From positions 1-44,934 of the forward strand of contig CAJUJY010000031.1 in assembly GCA_910586555.1 (NCBI GenBank): a stretch of 44,934 nt of DNA, read 5' to 3'. Each line of letters opens with the position of its first letter. Position 1 is the stretch's first letter. Positions 26,330 to 35,601 of this stretch are shown piece after piece. The stretch comes from an uncultured Lachnospiraceae bacterium (GTDB lineage: Bacteria > Bacillota > Clostridia > Lachnospirales > Lachnospiraceae). The position numbers were made by a program, and so were the translations under genes. The notes beneath the pieces are model-generated. The model was not told where the DNA came from. It searched no databases and was given only the letters and a program-made list of their open reading frames with translations.

Positions 26330-27733
26330 TTATTGTACACATATTACCCCGCATACTTTGCTTTCTAAATCTTTAAGCTGCATAAACATATATTCAAGTG
26401 CTTTTAATGTGTCTTTCCCTAATTCTTCAATAATAACAACATTATCCTTATCGCATAATTCAGTATACTTTGAATCTCCTCCAGCTAATGTTACTTTATT
26501 ACACTTTATGCCATTTTTCTGGATTGCATCAGTTACCTGTTTCATACGCTGTTTACCAGCTTCTGTTGTACAGTTATCTATTATTGTAAGCCCGTCAAAT
26601 CCATTTTTCTTACAATGCACATTTACTTTAGCAACAATTATATCAAGCTGGCTCGTTTTATCAGTGCCAATATCTCCAAGTACCAGGCTTGCAATACTGT
26701 TTTTATTCTTTCCAAACGTTCCAAAGACCCTTGACAGCCCCCTGTCTGTAATCTGCCTTTGTACAAAAATCTTTCCATTAAACATAGTAAGTAAAATTAT
26801 TGCAACTACTGAAATAAACCCGCCTGCAAGAATACCTATTACCACATATTTTAAACTTATCCGGCCACCTGGTGCAGACTGTGGCGCTGGTGCAGCCTCT
26901 TCTGTTACAATTTCACCACCTGTACTTATTAATTTGTCAAATAATGCAATTTGTGTTTCACTTAAAGCATTATACAATGTCTGGTATTCATTATATAAAG
27001 AATATAACTGGCTGTCATAGGTACTTTTACTATATGCTATATTTGTATCTACAGCTTTGTATGGGCTTGATGAAATTTCTTCTATTGAATGGCCGCTGTA
27101 CTTTTTCTGTATTTCCTTTTCATAAAGTTTTACATTTTTAGCAAGCAGCGACTGTAATTCTTCACACTGTTCTTTATCTTTACCCAGAATTTTTACAGAA
27201 ATAATCCTGTTTAAATCATTACCATTGTCAAAATTATTTTCACTGTCATCATTTAAATTAGCCCTTCCACTATTAGTCATTAATGTAATTAATTCAGCAA
27301 GGTTGTCTGAATCAATATCTCCTGTATATTCTTTTATAATTTTATTAAACAATTCCCCGTCAAATATATATGTTGCATATAACTGGCGTATATATTTATT
27401 ATCCGCATTTTTGTTTAATATAAAATCAGTTCTTGCTGTATCAACACTATACCCGTTTAATGACATATAAATAGAATTTTTCTCATATTCTACTTTCTGG
27501 TCAATTCTTTTCTGCACTGAAACCAGTGCATTAACTTTTGCAACTTCTGCCGGCTTTAGCTGTGCACTTAAAGACTCTGCTGAAATCCCTGCACTCTGTG
27601 TATTATTCTTGTGTACCCCATATGCACCAAGCAAAACAGCAAATATAACGCATGATATAAGGATTATATGCCATTTTCTTAATATTTCCCATATTAACAC
27701 CCTTAAGTCAATTATAACTTCATCGTTTTCCAT
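26330..27733 (-). CDS. Wzz-like polysaccharide chain-length regulator with a kinase-like tail
   Basis: A 467-residue protein with a short cytoplasmic start, a first helix (KWHIILISCVIFAVLLGAYG), a long extracytoplasmic region with coiled-coil tendency, and a second helix near residue 298 (ISLKYVVIGILAGGFISVVA). The last 150 residues resemble the Rossmann-like fold of BY-type tyrosine kinases (GLTIIDNC, NVVIIEEL, SKVCGVICVQ) but lack Walker A and the tyrosine cluster. It should set polymer length as part of the Wzx/Wzy machinery. AGGAGA lies before the ATG. It follows the sugar transferase by 24 bases and precedes the Wzx-Wzz fusion, whose C-terminus has the same layout. Confidence 0.82.
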   Translation of the reverse strand: MENDEVIIDLRVLIWEILRKWHIILISCVIFAVLLGAYGVHKNNTQSAGISAESLSAQLKPAEVAKVNALVSVQKRIDQKVEYEKNSIYMSLNGYSVDTARTDFILNKNADNKYIRQLYATYIFDGELFNKIIKEYTGDIDSDNLAELITLMTNSGRANLNDDSENNFDNGNDLNRIISVKILGKDKEQCEELQSLLAKNVKLYEKEIQKKYSGHSIEEISSSPYKAVDTNIAYSKSTYDSQLYSLYNEYQTLYNALSETQIALFDKLISTGGEIVTEEAAPAPQSAPGGRISLKYVVIGILAGGFISVVAIILLTMFNGKIFVQRQITDRGLSRVFGTFGKNKNSIASLVLGDIGTDKTSQLDIIVAKVNVHCKKNGFDGLTIIDNCTTEAGKQRMKQVTDAIQKNGIKCNKVTLAGGDSKYTELCDKDNVVIIEELGKDTLKALEYMFMQLKDLESKVCGVICVQ

Positions 27734-27757
27734 TATCTTTCTCCTATCATTAATTTA

Positions 27758-29167
27758 TTATTCTGCCCCTCTTCCAAATAATACCACCCACACTGTTCTT
27801 AAAATAATCTTAAAATCCTGCCTTAAATTCCAGTTATCAATATATTCACAGTCCAGTTTTACTATTTCATCAAAATCAGTTATGCTGCTTCTGCCGCTTA
27901 CCTGCCAAAGACCTGTTAAACCAGGCTTTATGCTTACCCTTCTTCTATGGTATGACTTATACATTTCAAATTCTGCTTCTGTCGGGGGGCGTGTCCCCAC
28001 AAGGCTCATATCACCTTTTATTATATTTATGGCTTGTGGAAGTTCGTCTATGCTAAGTTTCCTTATAAGCTTCCCCACAGGAAATATTCTTGGGTCATCT
28101 TTTATCTTAAACATAAAATCACTTCCCATTTCATTTTCTTTCATAAGGCTGGCTTTTCTCTCTTCAGCGTCCATATACATTGAACGGAATTTATATATTT
28201 CAAATCTTCTTCCATTCTTCCCTATACGTGTCTGTTTAAACAGTACAGGGCCTGGTGACTGTATTGCTATCCCTATGGCTACAAATGGAAATGCAATGCA
28301 CATAAATATAAATAAAATCATACCTCCGCATATATCCATAATACGTTTAATTACAATATCACGTATTCCATATTCATAGTTTGAATAAACCATGACACCA
28401 TAATTTCCTATTGTAGTAAACTGCTTCTGCCCATATTCATAACCATACTCCTGCAAATCCAGGTATATTTTTATTCCCATGGCATTAAGCCAGCCCATTA
28501 TTTTCTCTGTAACCTCTCTTGCTTTATATGGTATATAAATAAATGCCCCGTCTACAGGGATATTTTTAATTATATCTTCCATATTATCCATATCAGCTAT
28601 AACAGGGACACCACCAATATCCTGCCCTGTCATGTCTTTATCTACCAATGCAATATATTCTGTACTTAAATAGGCAATTTTTCTTAATTCTTCTAAAACT
28701 TTCCCTGCATTATGGCTGTCTGATATCAATACAATTTTCTCTGCATAGGTAGTCCTGTACTTCTGCTGTAATACTTTCTTTAAAACCAGATGTTCTATAT
28801 ATGTCCCTGTTAATGCTATTACAAAAAAATATCCTAATTGCAGCCTTGAATATTCACCACCAAGTTTCATAAGATAAAAATATGTCATTACACATGCAGA
28901 TACAATTATGTATTGTTTTAAAACCAGATAGGCTTCCCTCAATTTATCCCTTGCCAGAAAATCTGTATTAGTCCTGAAAAAAAGCTGTACTGCTATATAT
29001 GCAAGTATAATAAACCACCGTAATGCCACATAATCAGCACTTGTCATTTCATGCACCTGTACTGTATTAAACCTTAGTACATTTGCTGCCGAATATGCCA
29101 CCAGTATAATTATTATATCAAGCAATATAGCAATATAGCCAGACAAAGTCCTTATCTTTTGATTCAT
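27758..29167 (-). CDS. Polyprenyl-phosphate sugar-1-phosphate transferase (WbaP/CpsE-like)
   Basis: The initiating enzyme: it moves a sugar-1-phosphate from a UDP-sugar to undecaprenyl phosphate. The 469 residues show four or five N-terminal membrane helices, a Rossmann-like CoA-binding-type middle (ISDSHNAGKVLEEL), another helix (GGMILFIFMCIAFPFVAIGI), and the catalytic C-terminal domain: FKQTRIGKNGRRFEIYKFRS, RKLSIDELPQ, MSLVGTRPP and KPGLTGLWQVSGRS. All hallmark residues are present. It is the first gene of the second polysaccharide operon, just after a good promoter. It is the only initiating transferase seen, so it may serve both operons. Confidence 0.93.
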   Translation of the reverse strand: MNQKIRTLSGYIAILLDIIIILVAYSAANVLRFNTVQVHEMTSADYVALRWFIILAYIAVQLFFRTNTDFLARDKLREAYLVLKQYIIVSACVMTYFYLMKLGGEYSRLQLGYFFVIALTGTYIEHLVLKKVLQQKYRTTYAEKIVLISDSHNAGKVLEELRKIAYLSTEYIALVDKDMTGQDIGGVPVIADMDNMEDIIKNIPVDGAFIYIPYKAREVTEKIMGWLNAMGIKIYLDLQEYGYEYGQKQFTTIGNYGVMVYSNYEYGIRDIVIKRIMDICGGMILFIFMCIAFPFVAIGIAIQSPGPVLFKQTRIGKNGRRFEIYKFRSMYMDAEERKASLMKENEMGSDFMFKIKDDPRIFPVGKLIRKLSIDELPQAINIIKGDMSLVGTRPPTEAEFEMYKSYHRRRVSIKPGLTGLWQVSGRSSITDFDEIVKLDCEYIDNWNLRQDFKIILRTVWVVLFGRGAE

Positions 29168-29211
29168 CTTTTTATCCTTTCATACCAATGTCTAATTATA
29201 AAACACAGATT

Positions 29212-29240
29212 AGTATAACATGATGGTACTATCATTTCAA
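29212..29240 (-). promoter_or_regulatory. Extended -10 sigma-A promoter of the wzx/wzy operon
   Basis: TTGAAA (29240-29235) and TATACT (29217-29212) stand 17 bases apart on the minus strand, with TGT directly before the -10 as in extended promoters. It lies about 45 bases before the sugar-transferase ATG, between that gene and the CarD stop. Confidence 0.75.
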
Positions 29241-29268
29241 GTAGTGCGTCCTGCTTTTTAATTTTTAC

Positions 29269-29775
29269 CTATTCCTTATCCTTTATCCTGGCTTCTATTA
29301 CTTGCGGCATCTCCTCTTTTTTGCTGCCTGTTGCAAATGCCAGTTCAGCATAGAGTGTTTCTTCTGCCAGTTTAAAATACCTTTCGTCTACTGCTGTATT
29401 TTTCTTGCCTTGGGATATTCTTTCATTTTTCCTTATATAAATATTTTTAATAATGCTTATTAACTGCACAGGGTTTCCGCTTTGTAGTGCTTCTTTATAT
29501 TTCTTTTCCCTGGTTTTCTCATCAGGTATCAAAGCAGCATCTATATATGGTATATTGTCAATAAATGCCCATGCTTCTTTTTCTGTCATAATTTTACGTA
29601 AATGCCCGTTCTCATTTTCTACAGGAACATAAAACCTTGCCTTTTTCTCATGTTCAGGAACCATTAAATAATACAGCCTTCCAGTTTTTAAAGTTTCTGC
29701 CCCCATTTTTACAATATCTTCTATACGGCAGATACCATCATTAACCTTTACTACATATTCTCCTTTTTTATACAT
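29269..29775 (-). CDS. CarD/CdnL-family transcription regulator
   Basis: A 168-residue protein with an N-terminal CarD-type RNA-polymerase interaction domain: MYKKGEYVVKVNDGICRIED, YYLMVPEHEKKARFYVPVEN. The C-terminal part is helical and positively charged, as in CarD proteins that bind promoter DNA next to the polymerase and stabilise open complexes. I place the start at MYKKGEY, where GGGAGGGG lies seven bases upstream; a longer frame adds 19 unlikely residues. It has its own promoter and stands just upstream of the polysaccharide operon on the same strand, but CarD proteins usually act globally. Confidence 0.88.
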   Translation of the reverse strand: MYKKGEYVVKVNDGICRIEDIVKMGAETLKTGRLYYLMVPEHEKKARFYVPVENENGHLRKIMTEKEAWAFIDNIPYIDAALIPDEKTREKKYKEALQSGNPVQLISIIKNIYIRKNERISQGKKNTAVDERYFKLAEETLYAELAFATGSKKEEMPQVIEARIKDKE

Positions 29776-29817
29776 AATATCCCCTCCCTTCTGAGGTTTG
29801 TATAAGTTTTTATTAAA

Positions 29818-29845
29818 GTTATATCTTAACATTAAATTGTGTTAA
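29818..29845 (-). promoter_or_regulatory. Putative promoter of the CarD gene
   Basis: TTAACA (29845-29840) and TATAAC (29823-29818) are 16 bases apart on the minus strand, between the glycosylase stop and the CarD start. Both boxes are one mismatch from consensus; the spacing is one base short of optimal. Confidence 0.45.
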
Positions 29846-29870
29846 ATATAAGTTTTAAATAGCTTTTATA

Positions 29871-30683
29871 TTACTTTTTTTCCCTTTTATAAAAGAATGT
29901 GTACTGCTGGTATACCCCTGCATATGGATCTTTCATCCATGCTGGCATTACACCACCATATTCCTCATCTATTACCTTTTTCATCCATACATCTACAGGG
30001 CATGCATCAAGGTGGTGGAGCCCGAACAGGCATATGCAGTTAGCAACTTTTTTGCCTATTCCCTTAAATTCCATAAGGTATTTCATAGAAGCTTCATAAT
30101 CAAGTTTTAACAGTTCCTCTATAAAACCTGGTGACTGGTTCTGGTAACTGCACATGCCCCATATATATTCATCACGGTACCCAAGCCCAAGTTCTGAAAG
30201 GCTCTCTCTCCCGCCGTTTTTTTCTATATCTTCCAGATATGGAACCATATAAATATCTGTGCCTTTTAACAGTCCAGACTGGCGCCTGTACCTGCTGCAT
30301 AATGCTTCTATCCCCTTTTTAATGCGTGGGATATTATTATTCTGGGATATAATAAATGAAATAATTGTTTCCCATATATCCTGGTTAAGTATTCTTATGC
30401 CCCTGCCATACTCTGCTGCCCTTTTTAAAAATATATCTTCTGGATCTATACGCTGTACCAGGCTTTTATAATCAGTGCCAAGATCAAAATAATTATACCA
30501 TGTCTGTTTAAATTCCTCTTCTGTACATGAAAATTCAAAGCAGCTTCCTGTCTGTGCTATATCCAGGCAGCTTCCAAATGCGGGTATACGGTATTTGTAA
30601 TTATCAAGTTTCTTCCACCTGAAACATTGTCCTGAATCTGCTATCTGTTCTAAATCGAAATAATCTATTTCCTTTGTAACCAT
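29871..30683 (-). CDS. ogg: OGG1-type 8-oxoguanine DNA glycosylase
   Basis: A 270-residue base-excision enzyme of the HhH-GPD superfamily. The helix-hairpin-helix reads FKGIGKKVANCICLFGL and is followed by HHLDACPVDVWMKKVI. This aligns with the human OGG1 region holding the catalytic lysine (first or second K of GKKV) and the catalytic aspartate (PVDV). The N-terminal OGG_N-like part (QCFRWKKLDNYKYRIP) is present too. It removes 8-oxoguanine and nicks the strand. AAAGGTT precedes the ATG. It follows the TIR gene by 142 bases on the same strand. Nothing looks broken. Confidence 0.9.
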   Translation of the reverse strand: MVTKEIDYFDLEQIADSGQCFRWKKLDNYKYRIPAFGSCLDIAQTGSCFEFSCTEEEFKQTWYNYFDLGTDYKSLVQRIDPEDIFLKRAAEYGRGIRILNQDIWETIISFIISQNNNIPRIKKGIEALCSRYRRQSGLLKGTDIYMVPYLEDIEKNGGRESLSELGLGYRDEYIWGMCSYQNQSPGFIEELLKLDYEASMKYLMEFKGIGKKVANCICLFGLHHLDACPVDVWMKKVIDEEYGGVMPAWMKDPYAGVYQQYTFFYKREKK

Positions 30684-30825
30684 ATTTATAACCTTTCTAT
30701 AATAACTGTGATAAATTTCCTTTTGCTTCTTTCCCTGAATATTATTATACTAAATACAATGATAAGTATATTGGCAACTTGATATATAATGTTCCATAGA
30801 GAAGCTGGATATGCCAAAGCCTGCC

Positions 30826-33822
30826 CTAATCTGTAAATAAATGGTATTTGTCTTTCTGGTAATCTGTAAACTTGGAATTTCCAATGTATTCTTTTGCTTT
30901 TTTTATTATATCTGCCGCTGTATAGAGAGGTACTTTATATAAAGTATGTGCCCCGTCATATACTATTATCTGTCCATCACTTGTTGTTGTAACATAGTTA
31001 GGGATTTCTGCCACCGCTTCACCGGTATTTGCCTTATTGTAAATGTATGCAATATTTGTTCCCTTTGTTTTGCCTTTGTTTTTAGCATCACTGTCCTGGT
31101 ACCATACTACAAAATATGGCAGGCTGTCCGTTGTCTGTACACCATATACACCATTGCTTATTGATGATAAATCAAGGACTTTTTTCCAACTGTCCATATC
31201 ATATACTTCACTGTAATCATTAAGGAAATACCTTCCACCGCCAAAAAACATTGTACATGAATAATTCCCTGAAGTCCCGCTGCATACTATTTTATTGTCT
31301 TTAAGTGAATATACATACCAGCCTGTCCCATCTGCTGTCCTGTAAAATACCAGCCCGCGTTTTTCATGGAATGAATAAAGTTCTGCATCTTTTATTATTT
31401 CCTCTGTGCCGCCTGCAACATTTTGTATACATATCTGGCTGCTGCTGCTAAATATTTTATAACCATCTGTACACACACCTTTATCATAACCATCTGGTAT
31501 ATAAAATGTTTCTATTATATCACCTGTTGCAGCATTGTATTTTTTTAAATCATTATTATCTGATATAAATATAACTGAATTATCTTCATTATAATAATAA
31601 TATGAATTTTCACTATATTCCATAAGCACCTTGGAGCCATCTATTGTATAGTGCTTATTTTCATATGTACCATAATCCCTTATGCTAAAATATGTACTGT
31701 CTGGTATATCTATTGTAAGATTTTCAAAAGAAGAATAACCTAAATCTGAAATTGATGTACTGTTCCTTTGTACTAACTGGCTGGCATCAAATATTTCAAA
31801 TATCCTTTGTGAACCACTTGCAAACCCCATTAAAAAGTTGTCACCAGAAGCAGAACCTGTATACCATTTATCAGGGAGGTTTTCTGTATTATTAAAAATA
31901 GGGCAGCTTTTTACATCATTTCTGTTTACCCTGCTCCTATTGTATATACGTATATCCTTTCCCCAGTAATCACGCAGGCACGCATATTTACTGTCTATAT
32001 ACATAAAATAAAATGGTTCTTTATTACCTGCCTGCGTATTTATAAGGGTTTTGCTTTCTGTTTCATAAAAATATACTGAACCATCTTCACAAGATATTCC
32101 AAGATAACCACTCCCTGTACATATTGAAATAACTTCTGATGCAAATGTGTACTCCCATACAATTTCCCCAGACTTATTGTCTACTTCATAAATTTTAGCC
32201 CCATGGTAATAAAAGCATGTCTGTTTATCTGTTACCTGCATAGTTTTTAAGTCCCAGTCTGCATCACAAAGATAATTTTCTTTACCCTTATTTATATTAT
32301 ATTCAACAATATGTTTAAGCCCTGCTTCTGTATCTGTTTTTAAAAAGCATAATTTATAACCTGATGAAAATACTACAGCTTCACATAAACCATGCTGGTT
32401 TAAAAATACATTTTCACCTGAACGGGAATTAATAAGCAAAATTCCATTTATCTTTGAAGTATTGGCAGACAGTGCCACAGTTGAACTGTCAGGGCTTATA
32501 TCATACAACGTATATTCAATATCTGATCCAAGGCTGCACTCTAATATATTTTCACCTTTCATATTAAATGAATATAAATTTCCTGTTTCATAATCTATTG
32601 TTACAATTAAGTCTTCTTTAGTGCTTACTTTTAATTCTGATGCTTTTTTAGCACGGAAGTTTTCTTTGCCTGTATAGATATCTACAGATACAAGCCCGTC
32701 TTCCCCTGTATATATTAATGTGCTGCTGTCAGAAAGCAGCCACGAACACCTTGTATAACCTGAATAAAACTGCCTGTTTATTGTACCTGTATTATATGAA
32801 CAAAGCCTGTCCCCGCTCTCTAATGAATAAACATCTGCATGCCTTTGCAACATGTTATTAGCAGCATAATCATATCTTTCAATAAGAATAACTTTATGGT
32901 CACTGCTTGCCTGTACTTTTGTATCATAGGCTTCCTGTTCCATATCAAACAGCCTGTCTGCCTGGTAACCTGTACTAAAATCATATATGCCAAGTGCAGT
33001 TGTAAGATACCTCATTGCACTTTCAACATACGGCCTGCCAGGGTTACTTAAGTCTTCCGGAAGTGCTTCAAGTGCAAGCATGGCAGCAGTTTTTTTATCA
33101 CCATTGTTATATGCTTCACTTGAATATTCTGCTAAATAGTATGACTGGCCTTTAAGTGTCTGCTGCATTGAATTGCCAAGCGCTGAATATGCTTCTTTAA
33201 GCTGGAAGTTTTTCCTCATTACAACTACAGCAAATGTTCCTATTGCAAGCGCTGCGGCTGATACAACTGTTGTAATAAACTTGCGTTTTCTTTCCTTCTG
33301 CCTCTGTTTTAAATCATCATAATCAACTTCAAGCATTCCTGCCAGAAAGCGGAATTTCTCACGCTTTAAGTTTCTTAATACCTGGCTTTCAGAATTTCCC
33401 CTTATATCAACTGCAAGAGGTTCAATTAATACTATTTTGCCGTCTTGTTCAATTTCTGTAAGTATTTTAGGAAAACTTTCAGATGGTTCACCCTCTGCAA
33501 GAATAACTATAATTCTTTCACGTCCGCGTATTTTTATAAAATACTCAACTTCTTCCATGCACCAGGGTGACTCCTTAAACCTTTTAGTACATATTATTAT
33601 AAGCCATTCCGTTTCATCAAGAGCCTTGCGGATTATTTCTGATAAATTGCTTGCTGCTTTTAATTCCTCCGAATCACGGAATATTTTACCCATATTTTTC
33701 CTGCCAAGTGTCTTTGCCAGCTTATGTGGTATATGGTATCTTTCTATATGCCTGTGTATCTGCATGGCAGCTTTTTCATCAATACCGCCATGACGGTAGC
33801 TTATAAATGCTGTATATTTCAT
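30826..33822 (-). CDS. TIR domain / transmembrane / beta-propeller protein
   Basis: A 998-residue protein. Residues 1-160 are a TIR domain: MKYTAFISYRHGG, KIFRDSEELKA, WLIIICTKRFKESPWCMEEV. The S-x-W-C-x-x-E stretch has the glutamate used by NAD-cleaving TIRs. After a basic linker a single helix follows (FITTVVSAAALAIGTFAVVV, about 185-205), then about 790 residues of aromatic-rich beta repeats like WD40/PQQ propellers, probably two rings (SPDSSTVALSAN, EDGSVYFYETES). TIR should face the cytoplasm and the propeller the outside. GGGGG precedes the ATG, 20 bases after the DHH gene stop, so the two are likely co-transcribed. Function is unknown: defence, stress sensing and surface signalling are all possible. 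Confidence 0.85.
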   Translation of the reverse strand: MKYTAFISYRHGGIDEKAAMQIHRHIERYHIPHKLAKTLGRKNMGKIFRDSEELKAASNLSEIIRKALDETEWLIIICTKRFKESPWCMEEVEYFIKIRGRERIIVILAEGEPSESFPKILTEIEQDGKIVLIEPLAVDIRGNSESQVLRNLKREKFRFLAGMLEVDYDDLKQRQKERKRKFITTVVSAAALAIGTFAVVVMRKNFQLKEAYSALGNSMQQTLKGQSYYLAEYSSEAYNNGDKKTAAMLALEALPEDLSNPGRPYVESAMRYLTTALGIYDFSTGYQADRLFDMEQEAYDTKVQASSDHKVILIERYDYAANNMLQRHADVYSLESGDRLCSYNTGTINRQFYSGYTRCSWLLSDSSTLIYTGEDGLVSVDIYTGKENFRAKKASELKVSTKEDLIVTIDYETGNLYSFNMKGENILECSLGSDIEYTLYDISPDSSTVALSANTSKINGILLINSRSGENVFLNQHGLCEAVVFSSGYKLCFLKTDTEAGLKHIVEYNINKGKENYLCDADWDLKTMQVTDKQTCFYYHGAKIYEVDNKSGEIVWEYTFASEVISICTGSGYLGISCEDGSVYFYETESKTLINTQAGNKEPFYFMYIDSKYACLRDYWGKDIRIYNRSRVNRNDVKSCPIFNNTENLPDKWYTGSASGDNFLMGFASGSQRIFEIFDASQLVQRNSTSISDLGYSSFENLTIDIPDSTYFSIRDYGTYENKHYTIDGSKVLMEYSENSYYYYNEDNSVIFISDNNDLKKYNAATGDIIETFYIPDGYDKGVCTDGYKIFSSSSQICIQNVAGGTEEIIKDAELYSFHEKRGLVFYRTADGTGWYVYSLKDNKIVCSGTSGNYSCTMFFGGGRYFLNDYSEVYDMDSWKKVLDLSSISNGVYGVQTTDSLPYFVVWYQDSDAKNKGKTKGTNIAYIYNKANTGEAVAEIPNYVTTTSDGQIIVYDGAHTLYKVPLYTAADIIKKAKEYIGNSKFTDYQKDKYHLFTD

Positions 33823-33842
33823 AATAATCCCCCATGCTGCTT

Positions 33843-35408
33843 TCAGGCTTCTTTATAAGTTTTAAAAAATATATCCCTGCGTACTACATATATATCATGT
33901 TTGTCATCTTCACGCACTACCAGGAAATCACCTTTCATTCCACAATAATATTTTGTTTCGTCCCATGAAGTAAAAACTTTTATATTGGTTCCAAGTTCTT
34001 TTGCATATACCATGCTTTTGCCTGTTGCAACACATGTCTTCATATATTTTATAAGCTGGTATACATTGCCGCATATATTATCCCTTACAGTTGGCGCATA
34101 TTCCATAACCATGTCAGGTGTGCTTTCAATATACTTGTATGTCCTGTCAAACTTTTCTTTGCGTATAGGATATACTTCACCTTCTATGCCTATCATAAAA
34201 TAAAGGTCTTTTTCTACCTTTAAATTAACGTCCCCCTCAAGTGTACGGACAAGTATAGGAGTGCCCTCTTTTATAAAACCAGCCGCCTTTGCCACACCTA
34301 TTACTACATCCTTTTTCTGGAATTTCTTCATACTGGATATATCTATATTATATGTCTTAGCATAAATAACTTCAAAATCATTATGGTATTTGTTAATACG
34401 CTTTATTAAATAATCTTTAACTGTTATATCTTTATATTTTTCATTAAAGAGGTTGCCCGCTATAAAACCGCCTGCTTTAGTAAGATGGCCTCCCCCATTG
34501 CCAATATCCTTACATAAATATACTGCAAGTTCATTTGCTTTTACTTCTTTAATGCAACTACGTACCGAAAGTTTATACCCTCCTGGATTTGGATTAAATG
34601 CAACACATATATCAACTTCTTCCACCTGTATTACAAAATCACTTATTATGCCTAAAATATTAGGGTCACATTCACTTGCTTCTATTACAGAGGATTTATT
34701 TTCCCCGCAATATACCTGTTTAGTAAGTGCAATACTTGCAATTTCAAGTTCTTTTAATGACAGGTTTGTATTCATAAGCCTGAATAAAAGTGATTCATTA
34801 ATATTAAGGCTGTCCCTCATATCTTTATCAAGCGGGTGGTATATTTCTTCAAACTGGCTGGTATCACTATATAATCCATAATATAATGCTGTAGAAAGTT
34901 TTATATCAGTATCTGTATCAAACCCTGCTGCATTTAGTAAATCCCATACAACAGTTGCACAGCTTCCAAGGCTGCTTCTTATATAATAATTTTCATTCTG
35001 CATAATCCCACATTGGTGGTGGTCTATCATGGCTACAGCTTTAGCTTCAAATTTTGTAACATTGCCAGCCCCATACTGGCAGTCAGTAGTAACCAGTATA
35101 TCACATTCTGGAAGTTCTTCTACATATTTTACAGGAATATCAAGTTCCTTTACCATCATTATAAGATTTGGCTTAGTTATATGGTTATGCCCTGTATATA
35201 TAAATTCTGCCTGCTTGCCGCAGCTTTTAAAATATTTATATAAAGCATATCCAGATGCTAGTGCGTCTGCATCTGGATTATCATGGCACTGGATACATAT
35301 TTTATTATATTTCTGCAACTTCTTTAAAAACAGCCTGTCTTCATTTAAAGACGTGCTTCCATCTTCTTTTTCATCTATTTCCAATACAATGCGTAAATCC
35401 CCGTCCAT
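33843..35408 (-). CDS. DHH/DHHA1 phosphoesterase with a duplicated C-terminal module
   Basis: A 521-residue protein. Residues about 35-345 form the DHH-DHHA1 hydrolase of the NrnA/GdpP type: QCHDNPDADALASGYAL, LVTTDCQYG, MIDHHQCG, and DHHA1 with GNGGGHLTKAGGFI. These manganese enzymes cleave short RNAs, pAp or cyclic dinucleotide products. Beyond it lie two similar units, each ending in an aromatic turn: GIEGEVYPIRKEKFDRTY and DKHDIYVVRRDIFFKTY, resembling PGDYG-type domains. There are no membrane segments. GGGAGG lies before the ATG. The TIR protein follows by 20 bases. The substrate is not predictable from sequence. Confidence 0.85.
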   Translation of the reverse strand: MDGDLRIVLEIDEKEDGSTSLNEDRLFLKKLQKYNKICIQCHDNPDADALASGYALYKYFKSCGKQAEFIYTGHNHITKPNLIMMVKELDIPVKYVEELPECDILVTTDCQYGAGNVTKFEAKAVAMIDHHQCGIMQNENYYIRSSLGSCATVVWDLLNAAGFDTDTDIKLSTALYYGLYSDTSQFEEIYHPLDKDMRDSLNINESLLFRLMNTNLSLKELEIASIALTKQVYCGENKSSVIEASECDPNILGIISDFVIQVEEVDICVAFNPNPGGYKLSVRSCIKEVKANELAVYLCKDIGNGGGHLTKAGGFIAGNLFNEKYKDITVKDYLIKRINKYHNDFEVIYAKTYNIDISSMKKFQKKDVVIGVAKAAGFIKEGTPILVRTLEGDVNLKVEKDLYFMIGIEGEVYPIRKEKFDRTYKYIESTPDMVMEYAPTVRDNICGNVYQLIKYMKTCVATGKSMVYAKELGTNIKVFTSWDETKYYCGMKGDFLVVREDDKHDIYVVRRDIFFKTYKEA

Positions 35409-35489
35409 TTAATCCTCCCTTTATAATTTAGTATACCCGTAATCTGGCTGCCATAACCAGGAGATATACACAATCCACATCCAAACAGC

Positions 35490-35563
35490 CAAAGACTGCT
35501 TGCAGCCCTTGACTGCTTACAGTCTTTAATTGCTTGAAATCTTTGGTTGCAGGCAGCCTGCAA
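35490..35563. repeat. Cluster of inverted and direct repeats between two minus-strand genes
   Basis: AAAGACTG (35491-35498) pairs with CAGTCTTT (35520-35527), and TTGCAGG (35547-35553) pairs with CCTGCAA (35557-35563) over a three-base loop. CTG[C/T]-type repeats recur in between. This follows the LRR protein stop, but no T run ends either hairpin, so it is not a textbook terminator. Confidence 0.5.
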
Positions 35564-35601
35564 TTCCTGTTTACAGTTACTAGTTATAGTAAAACCAGGT
35601 A

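Noticed and set aside
30826..33822. Firm call as an anti-phage TIR defence system
   Set aside because: There is no partner sensor such as a Thoeris or CBASS gene, and the membrane-propeller layout suggests an outside ligand. Kept only as one possibility.
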